Source of the DNA: CALITV01 sp964415795
GTDB lineage: Bacteria; UBP6; UBA1177; JAKLFG01
DNA: 64,000 nucleotides
NCBI GenBank assembly: GCA_964415795.1
Contig: CAYQBN010000011.1
Span: 1-64,000 of the forward strand
Direction of reading: 5' to 3'
How positions within the stretch are numbered: the first letter of the stretch is position 1; every line of letters starts with the position of its first letter. Below, one piece after another: positions 49,612-58,869 of this stretch. The position numbers and the translations under genes were made by a program. Under the pieces are notes generated by a model that saw only the letters and a program-made list of their open reading frames with translations, had not been told where the DNA came from and did no database searches.

Positions 49612-50471
49612 CGGCGAGAAGACCGGGGAAAAGACTCACCCGTACTGCTTACGCCGAACTTGAACGGGCCTTTGCCGCCATTGAAGAAAACACCTTCGCA
49701 TCGCGCCTTGCCCGCCTTTCTTTCGAGCACCACGACCAGTCACACGGGACCATCTCGAAACAGGTGCTCCACCTGACGGAACGGATGCTTGAGCCGGCGC
49801 TCGAGGGGGCGCTCGCGATCGCGATAAGAACACTGGGGAAAGAGGAAAGCAAGGGACGAACCGAGGGAACGGTCGCCCGCCATTTTCACAAGATCGCGGC
49901 TTCTCTCTCGGGAGCCGCAGGCGGCGCCACCGGGATCCCGGGGCTCATCGCCGAACTGCCGCTGACAACGATTCTCATGCTTCGACGGATCGCCGACATC
50001 GCGCGGCGGAACGGAGAGGATCTCTCCACCCCCGAGGCACGCCTCGCCTGTCTGGAGGTGTTCGCTCTGTCCGGGCTTGGCGCGGCATCGGAAACGGCGG
50101 GAACGACCTACTACGCCGTGCGCATTGCGTTTCACGGCACCGTCGCTCATGCGGGACGGGTGATAACCGGAAAAGGGTTCTCTCTCGGCAACCGGGTGAT
50201 GTCGGCAGTCGCTTCCCGTGTCGCGACACACTTCGGAGGAACCGTGGCACGATTGGCCGCCACCCGCGTCCTTCCCCTTGCCGGAGCGGCAGGAGGAGCG
50301 CTTCTCAACGCGCTGTTCATGGATCACTATCAGGAACTCGCCGAGGCACACTTCACCATTCGACGGCTCGAGCGGACCTACGGTCACGAGGCAGTTCACC
50401 GCGCATACGAGCAGATGCGCAGGAAACGACGGACACAACAAAAACGGAAAACGAAAAGAACATCTAAGTAG
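49608..50471 (+). CDS. EcsC-family protein
   Basis: The 287-residue protein has the EcsC layout: an N-terminal helical part, a long glycine/alanine-rich hydrophobic region (LSGAAGGATGIPGLIAELPLTTILMLRRIADIA) and the C-terminal AGAAGGALLNALFMDHYQELAEAHFTIRRLE. The protein family of B. subtilis EcsC is not well understood; it may act near the membrane with ABC transport. The ATG overlaps dapB's stop. The C-terminus is highly basic (MRRKRRTQQKRKTKRTSK). Confidence 0.8.
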   Translation: MTARRPGKRLTRTAYAELERAFAAIEENTFASRLARLSFEHHDQSHGTISKQVLHLTERMLEPALEGALAIAIRTLGKEESKGRTEGTVARHFHKIAASLSGAAGGATGIPGLIAELPLTTILMLRRIADIARRNGEDLSTPEARLACLEVFALSGLGAASETAGTTYYAVRIAFHGTVAHAGRVITGKGFSLGNRVMSAVASRVATHFGGTVARLAATRVLPLAGAAGGALLNALFMDHYQELAEAHFTIRRLERTYGHEAVHRAYEQMRRKRRTQQKRKTKRTSK

Positions 50472-50486
50472 GAGAAGAGGAATCCC

Positions 50487-51320
50487 ATGTGGTTCTATGA
50501 ACGCTATGACGACAAAGCAGCCCTCGGGCTTAAGGTAAAACGGAAACTCCATGAAGAACAAAGCGCTTTTCAAAAGATCGAGATCTACGAAACCGAGGCC
50601 TTCGGCAACCTCCTTGTCCTCGACGGTCTTGTCATGCTTTCAGAGCGTGATGAGTTTGTCTATCACGAAATGATCACCCATGTGCCGCTCTGCACTCATC
50701 CTCGCCCGGAACGCGTACTCGTCGTCGGTGGGGGCGACGGCGGCGCGATCCGTGAGATCCTGCGCCACGACACCGTAAAAGAGGCGGTTCTCTGCGAGAT
50801 AGACGAACGGGTGACCCGCATCTGCGAAACCTATTTCCCGGGAACCACCGCTGGCCTCAGGGACCCGCGCGTTCGCTGTCATTTCGAGGATGGCTTCGCC
50901 TTCATGGAGAGACACGAGAACTCCTTCGATGTCATCATCACCGATTCCTCCGATCCGGTTGGACCGGGCGTAGCGCTTTTCAAAGAAGATTACTACCGTC
51001 TCGTCAAAAAGGCGCTCCGCCCCGGCGGCATCATGGTCTCTCAAAGCGAGAGCCCGTGGTACTACGAGGAGACGATCCGCTCGATGACCACCGCGATGTC
51101 GGCGGTGTTCTCCCATGTGCAAACCTACATCGCGATGATCCCTCTTTATCCTTCGGGCTTCTGGACCATCACCGCCGCTTCTGACACCTGCCGCATCGAA
51201 CAGTTCGATGAAGAACGAAGCCGCCGTATCGCCGCACGGTGTCGTTACTATAATCCTAGTCTCCATCGTGGCGCACTCGCGCTTCCCACCTTCCTCCGCG
51301 AAATGGTAAGCAACAAATGA
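50487..51320 (+). CDS. speE: Spermidine synthase (polyamine aminopropyltransferase)
   Basis: The 277-residue protein has the SpeE pattern: WFYERYDDKAALGLKV, GNLLVLDGLVMLSERDEFVYHEM, VLVVGGGDGGAIREILRH (decarboxy-SAM loop), and DVIITDSSDPVGPGVALF with the catalytic Asp. It transfers aminopropyl from decarboxylated SAM to putrescine. No speD is nearby. The ATG at 50487 has GGAGAAGAGG upstream, 15 bases after the previous stop. Confidence 0.95.
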   Translation: MWFYERYDDKAALGLKVKRKLHEEQSAFQKIEIYETEAFGNLLVLDGLVMLSERDEFVYHEMITHVPLCTHPRPERVLVVGGGDGGAIREILRHDTVKEAVLCEIDERVTRICETYFPGTTAGLRDPRVRCHFEDGFAFMERHENSFDVIITDSSDPVGPGVALFKEDYYRLVKKALRPGGIMVSQSESPWYYEETIRSMTTAMSAVFSHVQTYIAMIPLYPSGFWTITAASDTCRIEQFDEERSRRIAARCRYYNPSLHRGALALPTFLREMVSNK

Positions 51321-51336
51321 TCTCTCGACGCCCGAT

Positions 51337-52746
51337 ATGAGTACGCTTCATCGGCGCGTGCATCTCCCTCTTATCATTGCAGCCCTTCTCATTACCCTCA
51401 TCTCGTATCTCCACTTCGCCGCCACCGGAAATCTTGCGCTCGATGCCGCGTTCCCTCCGCGCCCGTTCGCGGAAGGACTCGGCATCCTCTTCGCAGTAGC
51501 AGTTGCGCTCTCCCTATATGGGTACCGGAACGCCGTGTCACCGGGAGAAGAAGGGAGGCTTTCTCTCGAACAAACGGTGCGTCTCGCAAAATTGCTCGGC
51601 GTCATCTCCTTTTTCTCGCTCCCGATCCTCTCGAACGACATGTTCATCTATCTTTCGTGTGGGGAAGCGCCGCTTCGCGGGATAAATCCCTACCTCGACG
51701 AAGCCTTTCTGCAAGAAACGACCTATCATCCTTTCATCCCAGCCATCTGGGCTGATGGCCCCTACTGCAAGTACGGCCCAGCCGCCATCTCTCTCGCCCA
51801 ATTCGCCGCGTTCATCGGTGGAAAAACACCGATCGCCGGCATCTTCGCGTGGAAAGTGCTTTCCCTCGCCGCCTTCTTACTTTTCTGCGATGCTGCAGCG
51901 CTGCTCCTGCGCCGATTCGGCACCGAGCACGGCGCCGCGGCCCCCTTCATCCTCCTCTGCCCCATTCTCTGGGTCCAAGGACCGGGACAGGGCCATAACG
52001 ATCTCTTTGCCGCCCTTTTTCTCACCGCGGCGTTACTTGCGCTCGCATACCACCGTTTCCTCTTTGCGCTCCTGCTTCTTGCCCTCGCCCTGCAAGTGAA
52101 GTTCTACATCCTTCCGCTCATCGCCCTCTTTCTCATCGTCTGGTGGCGCAGTGTTCCCCACACCCGAAAGGAAGCGGTGCTCTTCGCCACGGCGATGCTC
52201 GGCGCCGCCGCACTGACCGCTCTGCTTCACTACCCCTATTGGAGGGGATGGGATACCCTCAAAGCCATATATGGCCCGCTCTTTTGGGAAGAACCTATGA
52301 ACAACGCCGCTTATCTTATTCCCTACGGCATCGTCGCGATCGTACCGTCCGCAGAGTCGGTGCGGCCGCTTTTGGAGAACATGATTCGCGCCGTGCTCAT
52401 CGCGCTGGTCGGCTTCGCATCTCTGTGGCAGGCATACCGTCTCCTCTACCGCGGTGATCGCGCCTATCTCGTCTTTCTTCGCATCATGACCCTCGTCATC
52501 TGCTTCACCGCGCTTCGTTTCCATGCATGGTACCTCATCGCAATCCTCCCGCTCTTCGCCGAAGGCGTCCCCGCAACATGGCTTCGGTGGGGACTGGTCG
52601 TGTTCCCGCTCACCCTCTTCTTCGATATCCACAACTTCCTTCCGCGCGACGCCGTAACGCTCGTCCTTTTGCTTCCCGCCGCGGTCGTATTTGTCAATCT
52701 TCTGTTCTTTTCTCGCCTTCGCGAGCGGCTTACGCACTCGGCATGA
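51337..52746 (+). CDS. GT-C type membrane glycosyltransferase (MptB-like)
   Basis: The 469-residue protein has ten or more membrane helices. After helix 3 it has LSNDMFIYLSCGEAPLRGINPYLDEAF, which resembles the catalytic first loop of polyprenol-phosphate-dependent mannosyltransferases (DxxxY...GxNPY). It likely transfers a sugar from a polyprenyl phosphate donor to an envelope glycan or lipid at the inner membrane. It overlaps the next gene by four bases (ATGA). The specific substrate is unknown. The start has no strong ribosome-binding site. Confidence 0.75.
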   Translation: MSTLHRRVHLPLIIAALLITLISYLHFAATGNLALDAAFPPRPFAEGLGILFAVAVALSLYGYRNAVSPGEEGRLSLEQTVRLAKLLGVISFFSLPILSNDMFIYLSCGEAPLRGINPYLDEAFLQETTYHPFIPAIWADGPYCKYGPAAISLAQFAAFIGGKTPIAGIFAWKVLSLAAFLLFCDAAALLLRRFGTEHGAAAPFILLCPILWVQGPGQGHNDLFAALFLTAALLALAYHRFLFALLLLALALQVKFYILPLIALFLIVWWRSVPHTRKEAVLFATAMLGAAALTALLHYPYWRGWDTLKAIYGPLFWEEPMNNAAYLIPYGIVAIVPSAESVRPLLENMIRAVLIALVGFASLWQAYRLLYRGDRAYLVFLRIMTLVICFTALRFHAWYLIAILPLFAEGVPATWLRWGLVVFPLTLFFDIHNFLPRDAVTLVLLLPAAVVFVNLLFFSRLRERLTHSA

Positions 52747-54794
52747 GAACAGTTCTCCTTTTACTCATCGGATCCGGAGCCCTTACCGTATTCCTCTTTT
52801 CCCCCTTCTTCCGCTCCACGCGTCTTGATGAACGATTCTCGTACCCCTTCGACATACGCGGACAGGGAAAAGCCTTCATCGATCGCCTTCTTGCCGGGTC
52901 ACCACCTGAGGCGTTGGCACCACCGCAAGAACGATCGGAATGGGAAGAGTCGCGCCGCTTCTACCTCCGCGAGGTTGCACACGCTCTCGGCATTGACCTC
53001 TTTCCCGAACAGGAATCACTCGAGCGTCGTGGAACCGTATCCAACCATACACGATACCGGGTAACCTCCCTTTCTCTCGAGACGCTTCCGGGCATTCGAG
53101 TTGCCGCCGCCCTCTACATACCGACACACGGCTCTCCTCCCTACCCGGCTATCCTTCTCTCTCCAGAAGACGAAGAGATTGACTCCACATCGGTTCGAAT
53201 CATCGCAGCAACTCTTGCTTCCACCGGCGTCGCGGTCATGACCCTCGATATGATCGACCGGAACGGCGGGTTGACAAAGAGAAGCCACCCCGAGACGCTC
53301 TTTCTTACCGGTTTCTCCCCTCTTGCGGCACTCGTGGTAGAACAACGCGGCGCCGTCTCCTTTCTCAAAAAGCAACCGGAGATCGCATCATCGCGCATTT
53401 TCCTTGTCGGGACAGGCTCCTTCGCCGATGCCGCCGTGTATACGGCTGCGCTCGACGACACGATCGCCGGTGTCGCCGCACTCTCCGCGACGACATCTTT
53501 TCAATCGCTCGCCGCGCATGGTGAACCAACAGATATTCCGGTGCTCCCTTACCGGAGTTTTGCGCTCCATCATCTCTTTGCGCTCATCGCCCCGCGCCCG
53601 TTTTTGTTAACTCCCTCGCCAGCATCGTCGAAATATGCGGCACCGCACCGAGAAACGATGAGACGCACCGAAGAGTTCTATCGCTTCCTCGGCGGATCCG
53701 GTGCCTTTGTCACGAAAGAGCCTTGCGAAGGGAAGATCCTTTCAACCCCCTGCCGTCGAAGGCTTTATGGTCTTCTCACGGAACATTTTTTCTTTCCTCC
53801 CGTCGAAGAAGAGGAAGAAGAGGACATTCCCTCTTCTGACGAGGTAACCGATGATCCTCGGCATCTCGAGAGCATCTCGCTCGAAGAATTAGCGCGCCGA
53901 GAAGCGCTCATTTTTCGCGACATGACGCGATCCCGACGCGACGAAATAGGTCCAGCGCTCTATGGCCAAGAGATCGCCGAGGTCATCCGCGACTTTGCCG
54001 GCGCCGGTCTGTGGGGCACGCCACCGCCCCTCGATCCCCGCGTCCATCACACCGCGCATGAGGAGAACACGAGCATCGAATCCCTTAGCCTCGCATCCGA
54101 TCCCGGCGTACGGATCCCCCTTCTTCTATCGACCCCTTCCCGAGCAGTGAATACCGTAATCGTGGTTTCAGGAAGCGCGTTTGCGCGGGAGATAGCCGCC
54201 GATCTTCTCACCGATGGTGTCATTGTTCTGGAAATGTCGCTCCGCCGCATGGAAGAAGGTACCCTTCTCGACCGCCTTCTTCGTCCCGTCGGAGGAAGGC
54301 GCGGCGCCATTGCCGCACTCGTCGCCGGAATACCGGCAGCGGCTCAACAGGCCACCGACATTCTCGCGGCGCTCGCTTACCTTCGCGAACGCTTCGGGGA
54401 CGATACTGTGGTCGGGCTCTACGCCGAGGGACCAGAAGCAACGCTTGCCGCGCTTCTTGCCGCACACCGTGACGACCGTTTCGGATGGATCGTCCTTAAC
54501 GGACTGCCCTCTTCGCTCATTCCCTCCGGAACGGCTGACGCCGCGCTCGCCCGCGAACTCGCGCTCCGGATCCCCGGCATACTTCGGCACGGCGACATAA
54601 CCGATCTCGTCGCAACGCTCGCGCCTCGCCGCACGCTTGTGACCGGCGTCATTGGTCCCCAGAACGAGGTAGAGAACGAAGCGTTGTTTTCAAGTCTTCT
54701 CTGGGAAAAAAGACATGTACTGATTCTCTCTCGTCCCAACGCGACGGTTATCGTCCGATTTCTCCGTACCCGTGGCACTACACCGGCCCCCTGA
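52743..54794 (+). CDS. Tandem alpha/beta-hydrolase-like protein lacking nucleophile motifs
   Basis: The 683-residue protein has an N-terminal membrane anchor or signal (VLLLLIGSGALTVFLFSPFF) and two domains resembling acetyl-xylan-esterase/dienelactone-type alpha/beta hydrolases. In each, a strand-turn like RIFLVGTGSFADAA (first) or TVVGLYAEGPEATLAAL (second) sits where the GxSxG elbow would be, but the serine-glycine pattern is not kept. Catalysis is thus uncertain. A run of Glu (EEEEEEDIPSSDE) links the halves. It is translationally coupled to the glycosyltransferase, so it may act in the same glycan pathway. Confidence 0.55.
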   Translation: MRTVLLLLIGSGALTVFLFSPFFRSTRLDERFSYPFDIRGQGKAFIDRLLAGSPPEALAPPQERSEWEESRRFYLREVAHALGIDLFPEQESLERRGTVSNHTRYRVTSLSLETLPGIRVAAALYIPTHGSPPYPAILLSPEDEEIDSTSVRIIAATLASTGVAVMTLDMIDRNGGLTKRSHPETLFLTGFSPLAALVVEQRGAVSFLKKQPEIASSRIFLVGTGSFADAAVYTAALDDTIAGVAALSATTSFQSLAAHGEPTDIPVLPYRSFALHHLFALIAPRPFLLTPSPASSKYAAPHRETMRRTEEFYRFLGGSGAFVTKEPCEGKILSTPCRRRLYGLLTEHFFFPPVEEEEEEDIPSSDEVTDDPRHLESISLEELARREALIFRDMTRSRRDEIGPALYGQEIAEVIRDFAGAGLWGTPPPLDPRVHHTAHEENTSIESLSLASDPGVRIPLLLSTPSRAVNTVIVVSGSAFAREIAADLLTDGVIVLEMSLRRMEEGTLLDRLLRPVGGRRGAIAALVAGIPAAAQQATDILAALAYLRERFGDDTVVGLYAEGPEATLAALLAAHRDDRFGWIVLNGLPSSLIPSGTADAALARELALRIPGILRHGDITDLVATLAPRRTLVTGVIGPQNEVENEALFSSLLWEKRHVLILSRPNATVIVRFLRTRGTTPAP

Positions 54795-54812
54795 GAGAGC
54801 GCTTTCTTTCCT

Positions 54813-54841
54813 TTGCAATTTATTGCCCGCTGTGCTACACT
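54813..54841 (+). promoter_or_regulatory. Promoter for the metal-binding lipoprotein
   Basis: TTGCAA (54813-54818) and TACACT (54836-54841) are 17 bases apart, 30 bases before the ATG at 54872. Confidence 0.55.
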
Positions 54842-54871
54842 AAACGCGTTCATGAAACTGAGGAGGTCGTG

Positions 54872-56485
54872 ATGCGGTTTTTTATTTTCTCTGCGGCCCT
54901 TGCCACGCTTGTGCTTGTCACCGCCTGCGACGGCGGGTCTTCATCAGCGTGTTCCGAGGAATGCCCCGCCGGATTCGAATGCAACGAAGCCACCGGCACC
55001 TGCGAACCGATCGGAGAATCCGATTACGACATCAGCGAGACCGAAGGTGATGTCCCTCCCACTGAAACCGGTCTGCCCGAAAAAGAAGAGGGTCTCGACA
55101 ACGAGATGCTCCCTGATACCGACATGGTCGATACCGACAATAGCGACGATACTCCCGACATCGACATGGATACCGACGGCATGGAATGTATCCCCGACTC
55201 CGAGGAGGCGTGTCCCTATACCGGCCCCGCGGGCACCGAAAATGTAGGGACCTGTAAGGCGGGAAAACGGAAATGCAAACAAGATGGCACTTGGGGAACC
55301 TGCTCAGGAGAGGTGCTCCCCGCATGGGATCTCTGCGATGACGGCATAGACCAAGACTGTGACGGGACCGCCGACAACCTCGATCAGGACGAGGATGGAG
55401 TAACCGAGTGCGGCGGCCTCGACTGCTGCTCCACCACTGAAGGTGAAGAGGGGTGCCCCGATCCGAAGAATGTATACCCGGGCGCTCCGGAAATACCGAA
55501 CGGTCTCGACGACAACTGCAACGACGAGATAGATGAAGGCCTCTACGACTGTGACGACAGCATCACCAGCGACGCACCGATCGACTATGCCAAGGCGATC
55601 GGTCTCTGCAAAGAGTCCTCCGACACCGGGCTCCCCATCGGCGCGGTCTGCTCCGACTGGGGCGTCACCGAGGCCGAGTTCTTGCTTCCTGCCGGCGCTG
55701 GCGATCCGCACGCCCAAAGTCATGCGATATTCACCAAGTTCGGCAATGTCCTTACGCCAAAAGCCGGGTCGCGGCTCATCATGTTGACTACCGGTTTCGC
55801 CGCCGACCCGTTCGACAGCAACAAGTTCGGCGGGAAACAGCAAACGATGAGCACTGCCCCCGGTGATTGGCTCACCGCCAACAACAACCAATTCCCGACA
55901 TCTCCCGCCTGCGGTGGTTCAGGCATCACCGGGTCGGTCAACGATGCCGTCATGCTCCGTCTGCGCATCTGCACCCCCGCGGCGGCAAAGTCGTTCAGCT
56001 TCAACCTCTACTTCTTCTCGCAGGAATATGTGAAGTATGTGTGCTCTGACTACAACGACTTCCTTCTGACGCTCCTCGACTCCAGCTACGAACCCCCGGC
56101 CGATCATCCCGAACTTGCCAATCCTCCTGACAAGAACCTTGCCTTGTGGTTCGATGCCTATGACAACCCCAATCCGGTCGGCGTCAATCTCGCTCCCGCC
56201 GGGCTGTTCAAGCAATGCACCAACGGAACAAGCGACAGCGGCACCGTCATCACGACCTGCGTCGGCACCGACGAACTCCAAGGGACCGGCTTCGAGACCT
56301 ACGGCGGCACCGGTTGGCTTACGACCCGCGGCAATGTAAAAGGCGGCGAAGTGATAGAGTTGCGGTTCATCATTTGGGACACTGGTCCGTGGGGATCGAC
56401 CGATTACATTTACAATTCCGCGGTGCTCATCGATAACTTCCAGTGGCAGTACGAAGAATTCAAACCGGGAACCGGCCCCTCCTGA
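54872..56485 (+). CDS. Lipoprotein with MopE-like metal-binding motif and choice-of-anchor L domain
   Basis: The 537-residue protein has lipobox VTAC. After an acidic Asp/Glu/Thr linker come CDDGIDQDCDG and GLDDNCNDEIDE, the repeat known as the MopE-type putative metal-binding motif. The C-terminal 290 residues (FNLYFFSQEYVKYVCSDYNDFLLTLLD...VLIDNFQW) match the choice-of-anchor L pattern. It is probably a surface lipoprotein binding Ca or another metal. The ATG at 54872 has GGAGGT four bases upstream; GTG at 54869 is too close. Its stop overlaps the start of PrkA. Confidence 0.8.
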   Translation: MRFFIFSAALATLVLVTACDGGSSSACSEECPAGFECNEATGTCEPIGESDYDISETEGDVPPTETGLPEKEEGLDNEMLPDTDMVDTDNSDDTPDIDMDTDGMECIPDSEEACPYTGPAGTENVGTCKAGKRKCKQDGTWGTCSGEVLPAWDLCDDGIDQDCDGTADNLDQDEDGVTECGGLDCCSTTEGEEGCPDPKNVYPGAPEIPNGLDDNCNDEIDEGLYDCDDSITSDAPIDYAKAIGLCKESSDTGLPIGAVCSDWGVTEAEFLLPAGAGDPHAQSHAIFTKFGNVLTPKAGSRLIMLTTGFAADPFDSNKFGGKQQTMSTAPGDWLTANNNQFPTSPACGGSGITGSVNDAVMLRLRICTPAAAKSFSFNLYFFSQEYVKYVCSDYNDFLLTLLDSSYEPPADHPELANPPDKNLALWFDAYDNPNPVGVNLAPAGLFKQCTNGTSDSGTVITTCVGTDELQGTGFETYGGTGWLTTRGNVKGGEVIELRFIIWDTGPWGSTDYIYNSAVLIDNFQWQYEEFKPGTGPS

Positions 56486-58848
56486 TGAGCGCAAAGAATA
56501 TTCCCCCCGAAGAAAGAAAGAACCGCAAACGGCTCAAAGAGGTGGTTCCTCATCATATCGTCGATGTCGCCGAGCCTTCCCGTGAACGGATCCCGGCGCT
56601 TATCGCGTTGGGCACCCGCCTGCGCGGCAAAGAGCGGCGCGAACCGCTTTCCTTCGATCAATTCCTCCGTCTTGCGGCCGAACGGCCTGAACTCGTCTTC
56701 CGCGACATCTTTCGTCTCTTCCACGACATGGTACACCACTATGTCAAGGGCGGCAAAGACGAATACCGCGGCGACCCCGAATCGGTCGGCTTCGTCAACT
56801 GGGACTGCACCGACCTGTTCGTGAAAGGGAGCGACAACCCCTTCTTCGCCGACCGTCTCTTCGCCAACCGGCTCATGGGGCTCGTCGATTCGTTCGAGAA
56901 GGGGGTACAAAACAACCACCTTATCCTCTTCGAAGGTCCTCCAGGCAGTGGGAAAAGCACCTTCCTCAACAACATCCTGCAACGCATGGAAGAATATGTC
57001 CGCCTGCCAGAGGGGGCTTACTTCAAGACCTATTGGAAACTCGACATCGAACGACTCGGCGGATTTCAGAACATCGAACCGCCGCTCCGGCGCGCCGCCG
57101 ACCGCGGACGCGACGAAGAACTCAACGAACGCCTGAATGAATGGAAGGAAACCGATCCCCGTCTTCCCAAGCGCTTCCTTAGTTTCTCCTGTCCCAACGG
57201 CGATCACCCGATCCTCCAGATCCCCAAGGCGAATCGCCGCGAATTTCTCGACGAACTATTGCCGAAAGGGTTCTTCAAGACAAAACTATTCCAACGAAAG
57301 GAATACGAGTGGGTATTCAAGGAAACCCCCTGCGCGATCTGTCGTTCGCTCTACGAGATCCTTCTCGACATCCTCGGCGACCCGCTCGAGGTGTTCAACA
57401 TGATCTACGCCCGCCGCATCCACTTCAACCGCCAGTTCGGCAGCGGCATCTCCATTTTCAACCCCGGTGATCCGTTCGTACGCAAGCCGCTTACCAACCC
57501 GCGTCTCCAACGGATGATCAGCGATCTTCTCAAGAACGACGGGGTTGAATTCCTTTATTCGGTACTCGCCAAGACCAATAACGGCGTCTACGCCCTTATG
57601 GACATCAAGGAGAACAACATCGAACGGCTCAAGGATCTCCACGGTATCATCAGCGACGGAGTCCACAAAATAGAACTCGGTGAAGAGCGCATCAAATCGC
57701 TTTTCGTCGGATTGGTGAACCCCGAAGATAAGGTCCACTACGAGAATGTGAAATCGTTCCAAGACCGCATCATCACGGTGCGCATCCCCTACATTCTCGA
57801 CTACAACACCGAGGTGACCATCTATCGCAACAAGTTCGGCAAACAGATAGACCGACTCTTTCTTCCCGGGGTCATCACCGCTATCGCCAAGATCATCATC
57901 TCCTCCCGCCTCAACCGCGAATCGCCGACGATACGCGCGTGGATACCGGACGTCGAGAAGTACCGCAAGTACCTCGACAAGGATGCACTCCTTCTCAAGA
58001 TGGAACTTTACACCGGCCACATACCCGAATGGCTTTCCGAAGAGGATTTCCGCCGCTTCGACCGCTCACTTCGTCAACAGGTCCTGACCGAAGCGGAAGA
58101 CGAAGGTTTCAAGGGCGTTTCGGGCAGACAATCCCTCAACATCCTTTCACGCCTCATCACACGCTACGGGGAACAACGCCGCCCCATCACGATGGACATG
58201 GTGCTCGAGTTCTTCAGTCACACCGACGATCCGCTCTTCAGTGAAATACCCGACGGCTTCGTCGAGGCAGTCGCCGATCTCTACGACTATCAGGTGCTTC
58301 AAGAGGTCAAGACGGCGCTGTCGGTGTTCAATGAAGAACAGCTCATACGCGACCTCAAGAACTATCTCTTCGCGCTCAACTACGATATCGGCGCCGTCGA
58401 GAAATGCCCTGCGACCGGAGACACGGTGACCATAACCGAAGAATACCTTCGGGGCATGGAGTCGTTCCTCCTTTCCCCCGACGCATCGGAACGACGCCGC
58501 ACCGAATTCCGTACCGAGACGCGGACCGAATATGTCTCAGTTACCATCGCTCAAGAAATGCAGGTGGAAGGAAAGCGAATCGAAGAAACGGAACTCTTCA
58601 AGCGCCTGTTAGAACGCTATACCCGGCGGCTCCGCGAGAACATTCTCACCCCCTATGCGGCAAACGAGAACTTCCGCCGTGCGATACTCGATTTCGGCAC
58701 CTCTACATTCAACACTTACGACGAACGACTCCGCCGCGATGTAACGCTCCTCCTGCAAAATCTCAAAAGCCGCTTCCGCTATACCCCCGAAGGGGCACGC
58801 CAGATCGTTCTTTATGCACTGGACAACCGCCTCCATGAAAAATACTGA
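56485..58848 (+). CDS. PrkA-family serine protein kinase/AAA+ protein
   Basis: The 787-residue protein has the PrkA layout: an N-terminal AAA+ module with Walker A FEGPPGSGKSTFLNN, followed by EWVFKETPCAICRSLYEILLDILGD and long helical parts. These proteins are thought to act as kinases or as AAA+ proteases in stress and starvation. It is longer than the typical 640-690 residues, mainly through an N-terminal part and inserted loops. The ATG at 56485 overlaps the previous stop (TGATG). The usual partners yeaH and spoVR are not visible here. Confidence 0.85.
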   Translation: MSAKNIPPEERKNRKRLKEVVPHHIVDVAEPSRERIPALIALGTRLRGKERREPLSFDQFLRLAAERPELVFRDIFRLFHDMVHHYVKGGKDEYRGDPESVGFVNWDCTDLFVKGSDNPFFADRLFANRLMGLVDSFEKGVQNNHLILFEGPPGSGKSTFLNNILQRMEEYVRLPEGAYFKTYWKLDIERLGGFQNIEPPLRRAADRGRDEELNERLNEWKETDPRLPKRFLSFSCPNGDHPILQIPKANRREFLDELLPKGFFKTKLFQRKEYEWVFKETPCAICRSLYEILLDILGDPLEVFNMIYARRIHFNRQFGSGISIFNPGDPFVRKPLTNPRLQRMISDLLKNDGVEFLYSVLAKTNNGVYALMDIKENNIERLKDLHGIISDGVHKIELGEERIKSLFVGLVNPEDKVHYENVKSFQDRIITVRIPYILDYNTEVTIYRNKFGKQIDRLFLPGVITAIAKIIISSRLNRESPTIRAWIPDVEKYRKYLDKDALLLKMELYTGHIPEWLSEEDFRRFDRSLRQQVLTEAEDEGFKGVSGRQSLNILSRLITRYGEQRRPITMDMVLEFFSHTDDPLFSEIPDGFVEAVADLYDYQVLQEVKTALSVFNEEQLIRDLKNYLFALNYDIGAVEKCPATGDTVTITEEYLRGMESFLLSPDASERRRTEFRTETRTEYVSVTIAQEMQVEGKRIEETELFKRLLERYTRRLRENILTPYAANENFRRAILDFGTSTFNTYDERLRRDVTLLLQNLKSRFRYTPEGARQIVLYALDNRLHEKY

Positions 58849-58869
58849 CTTTTTTCTCAAGAGATCACC

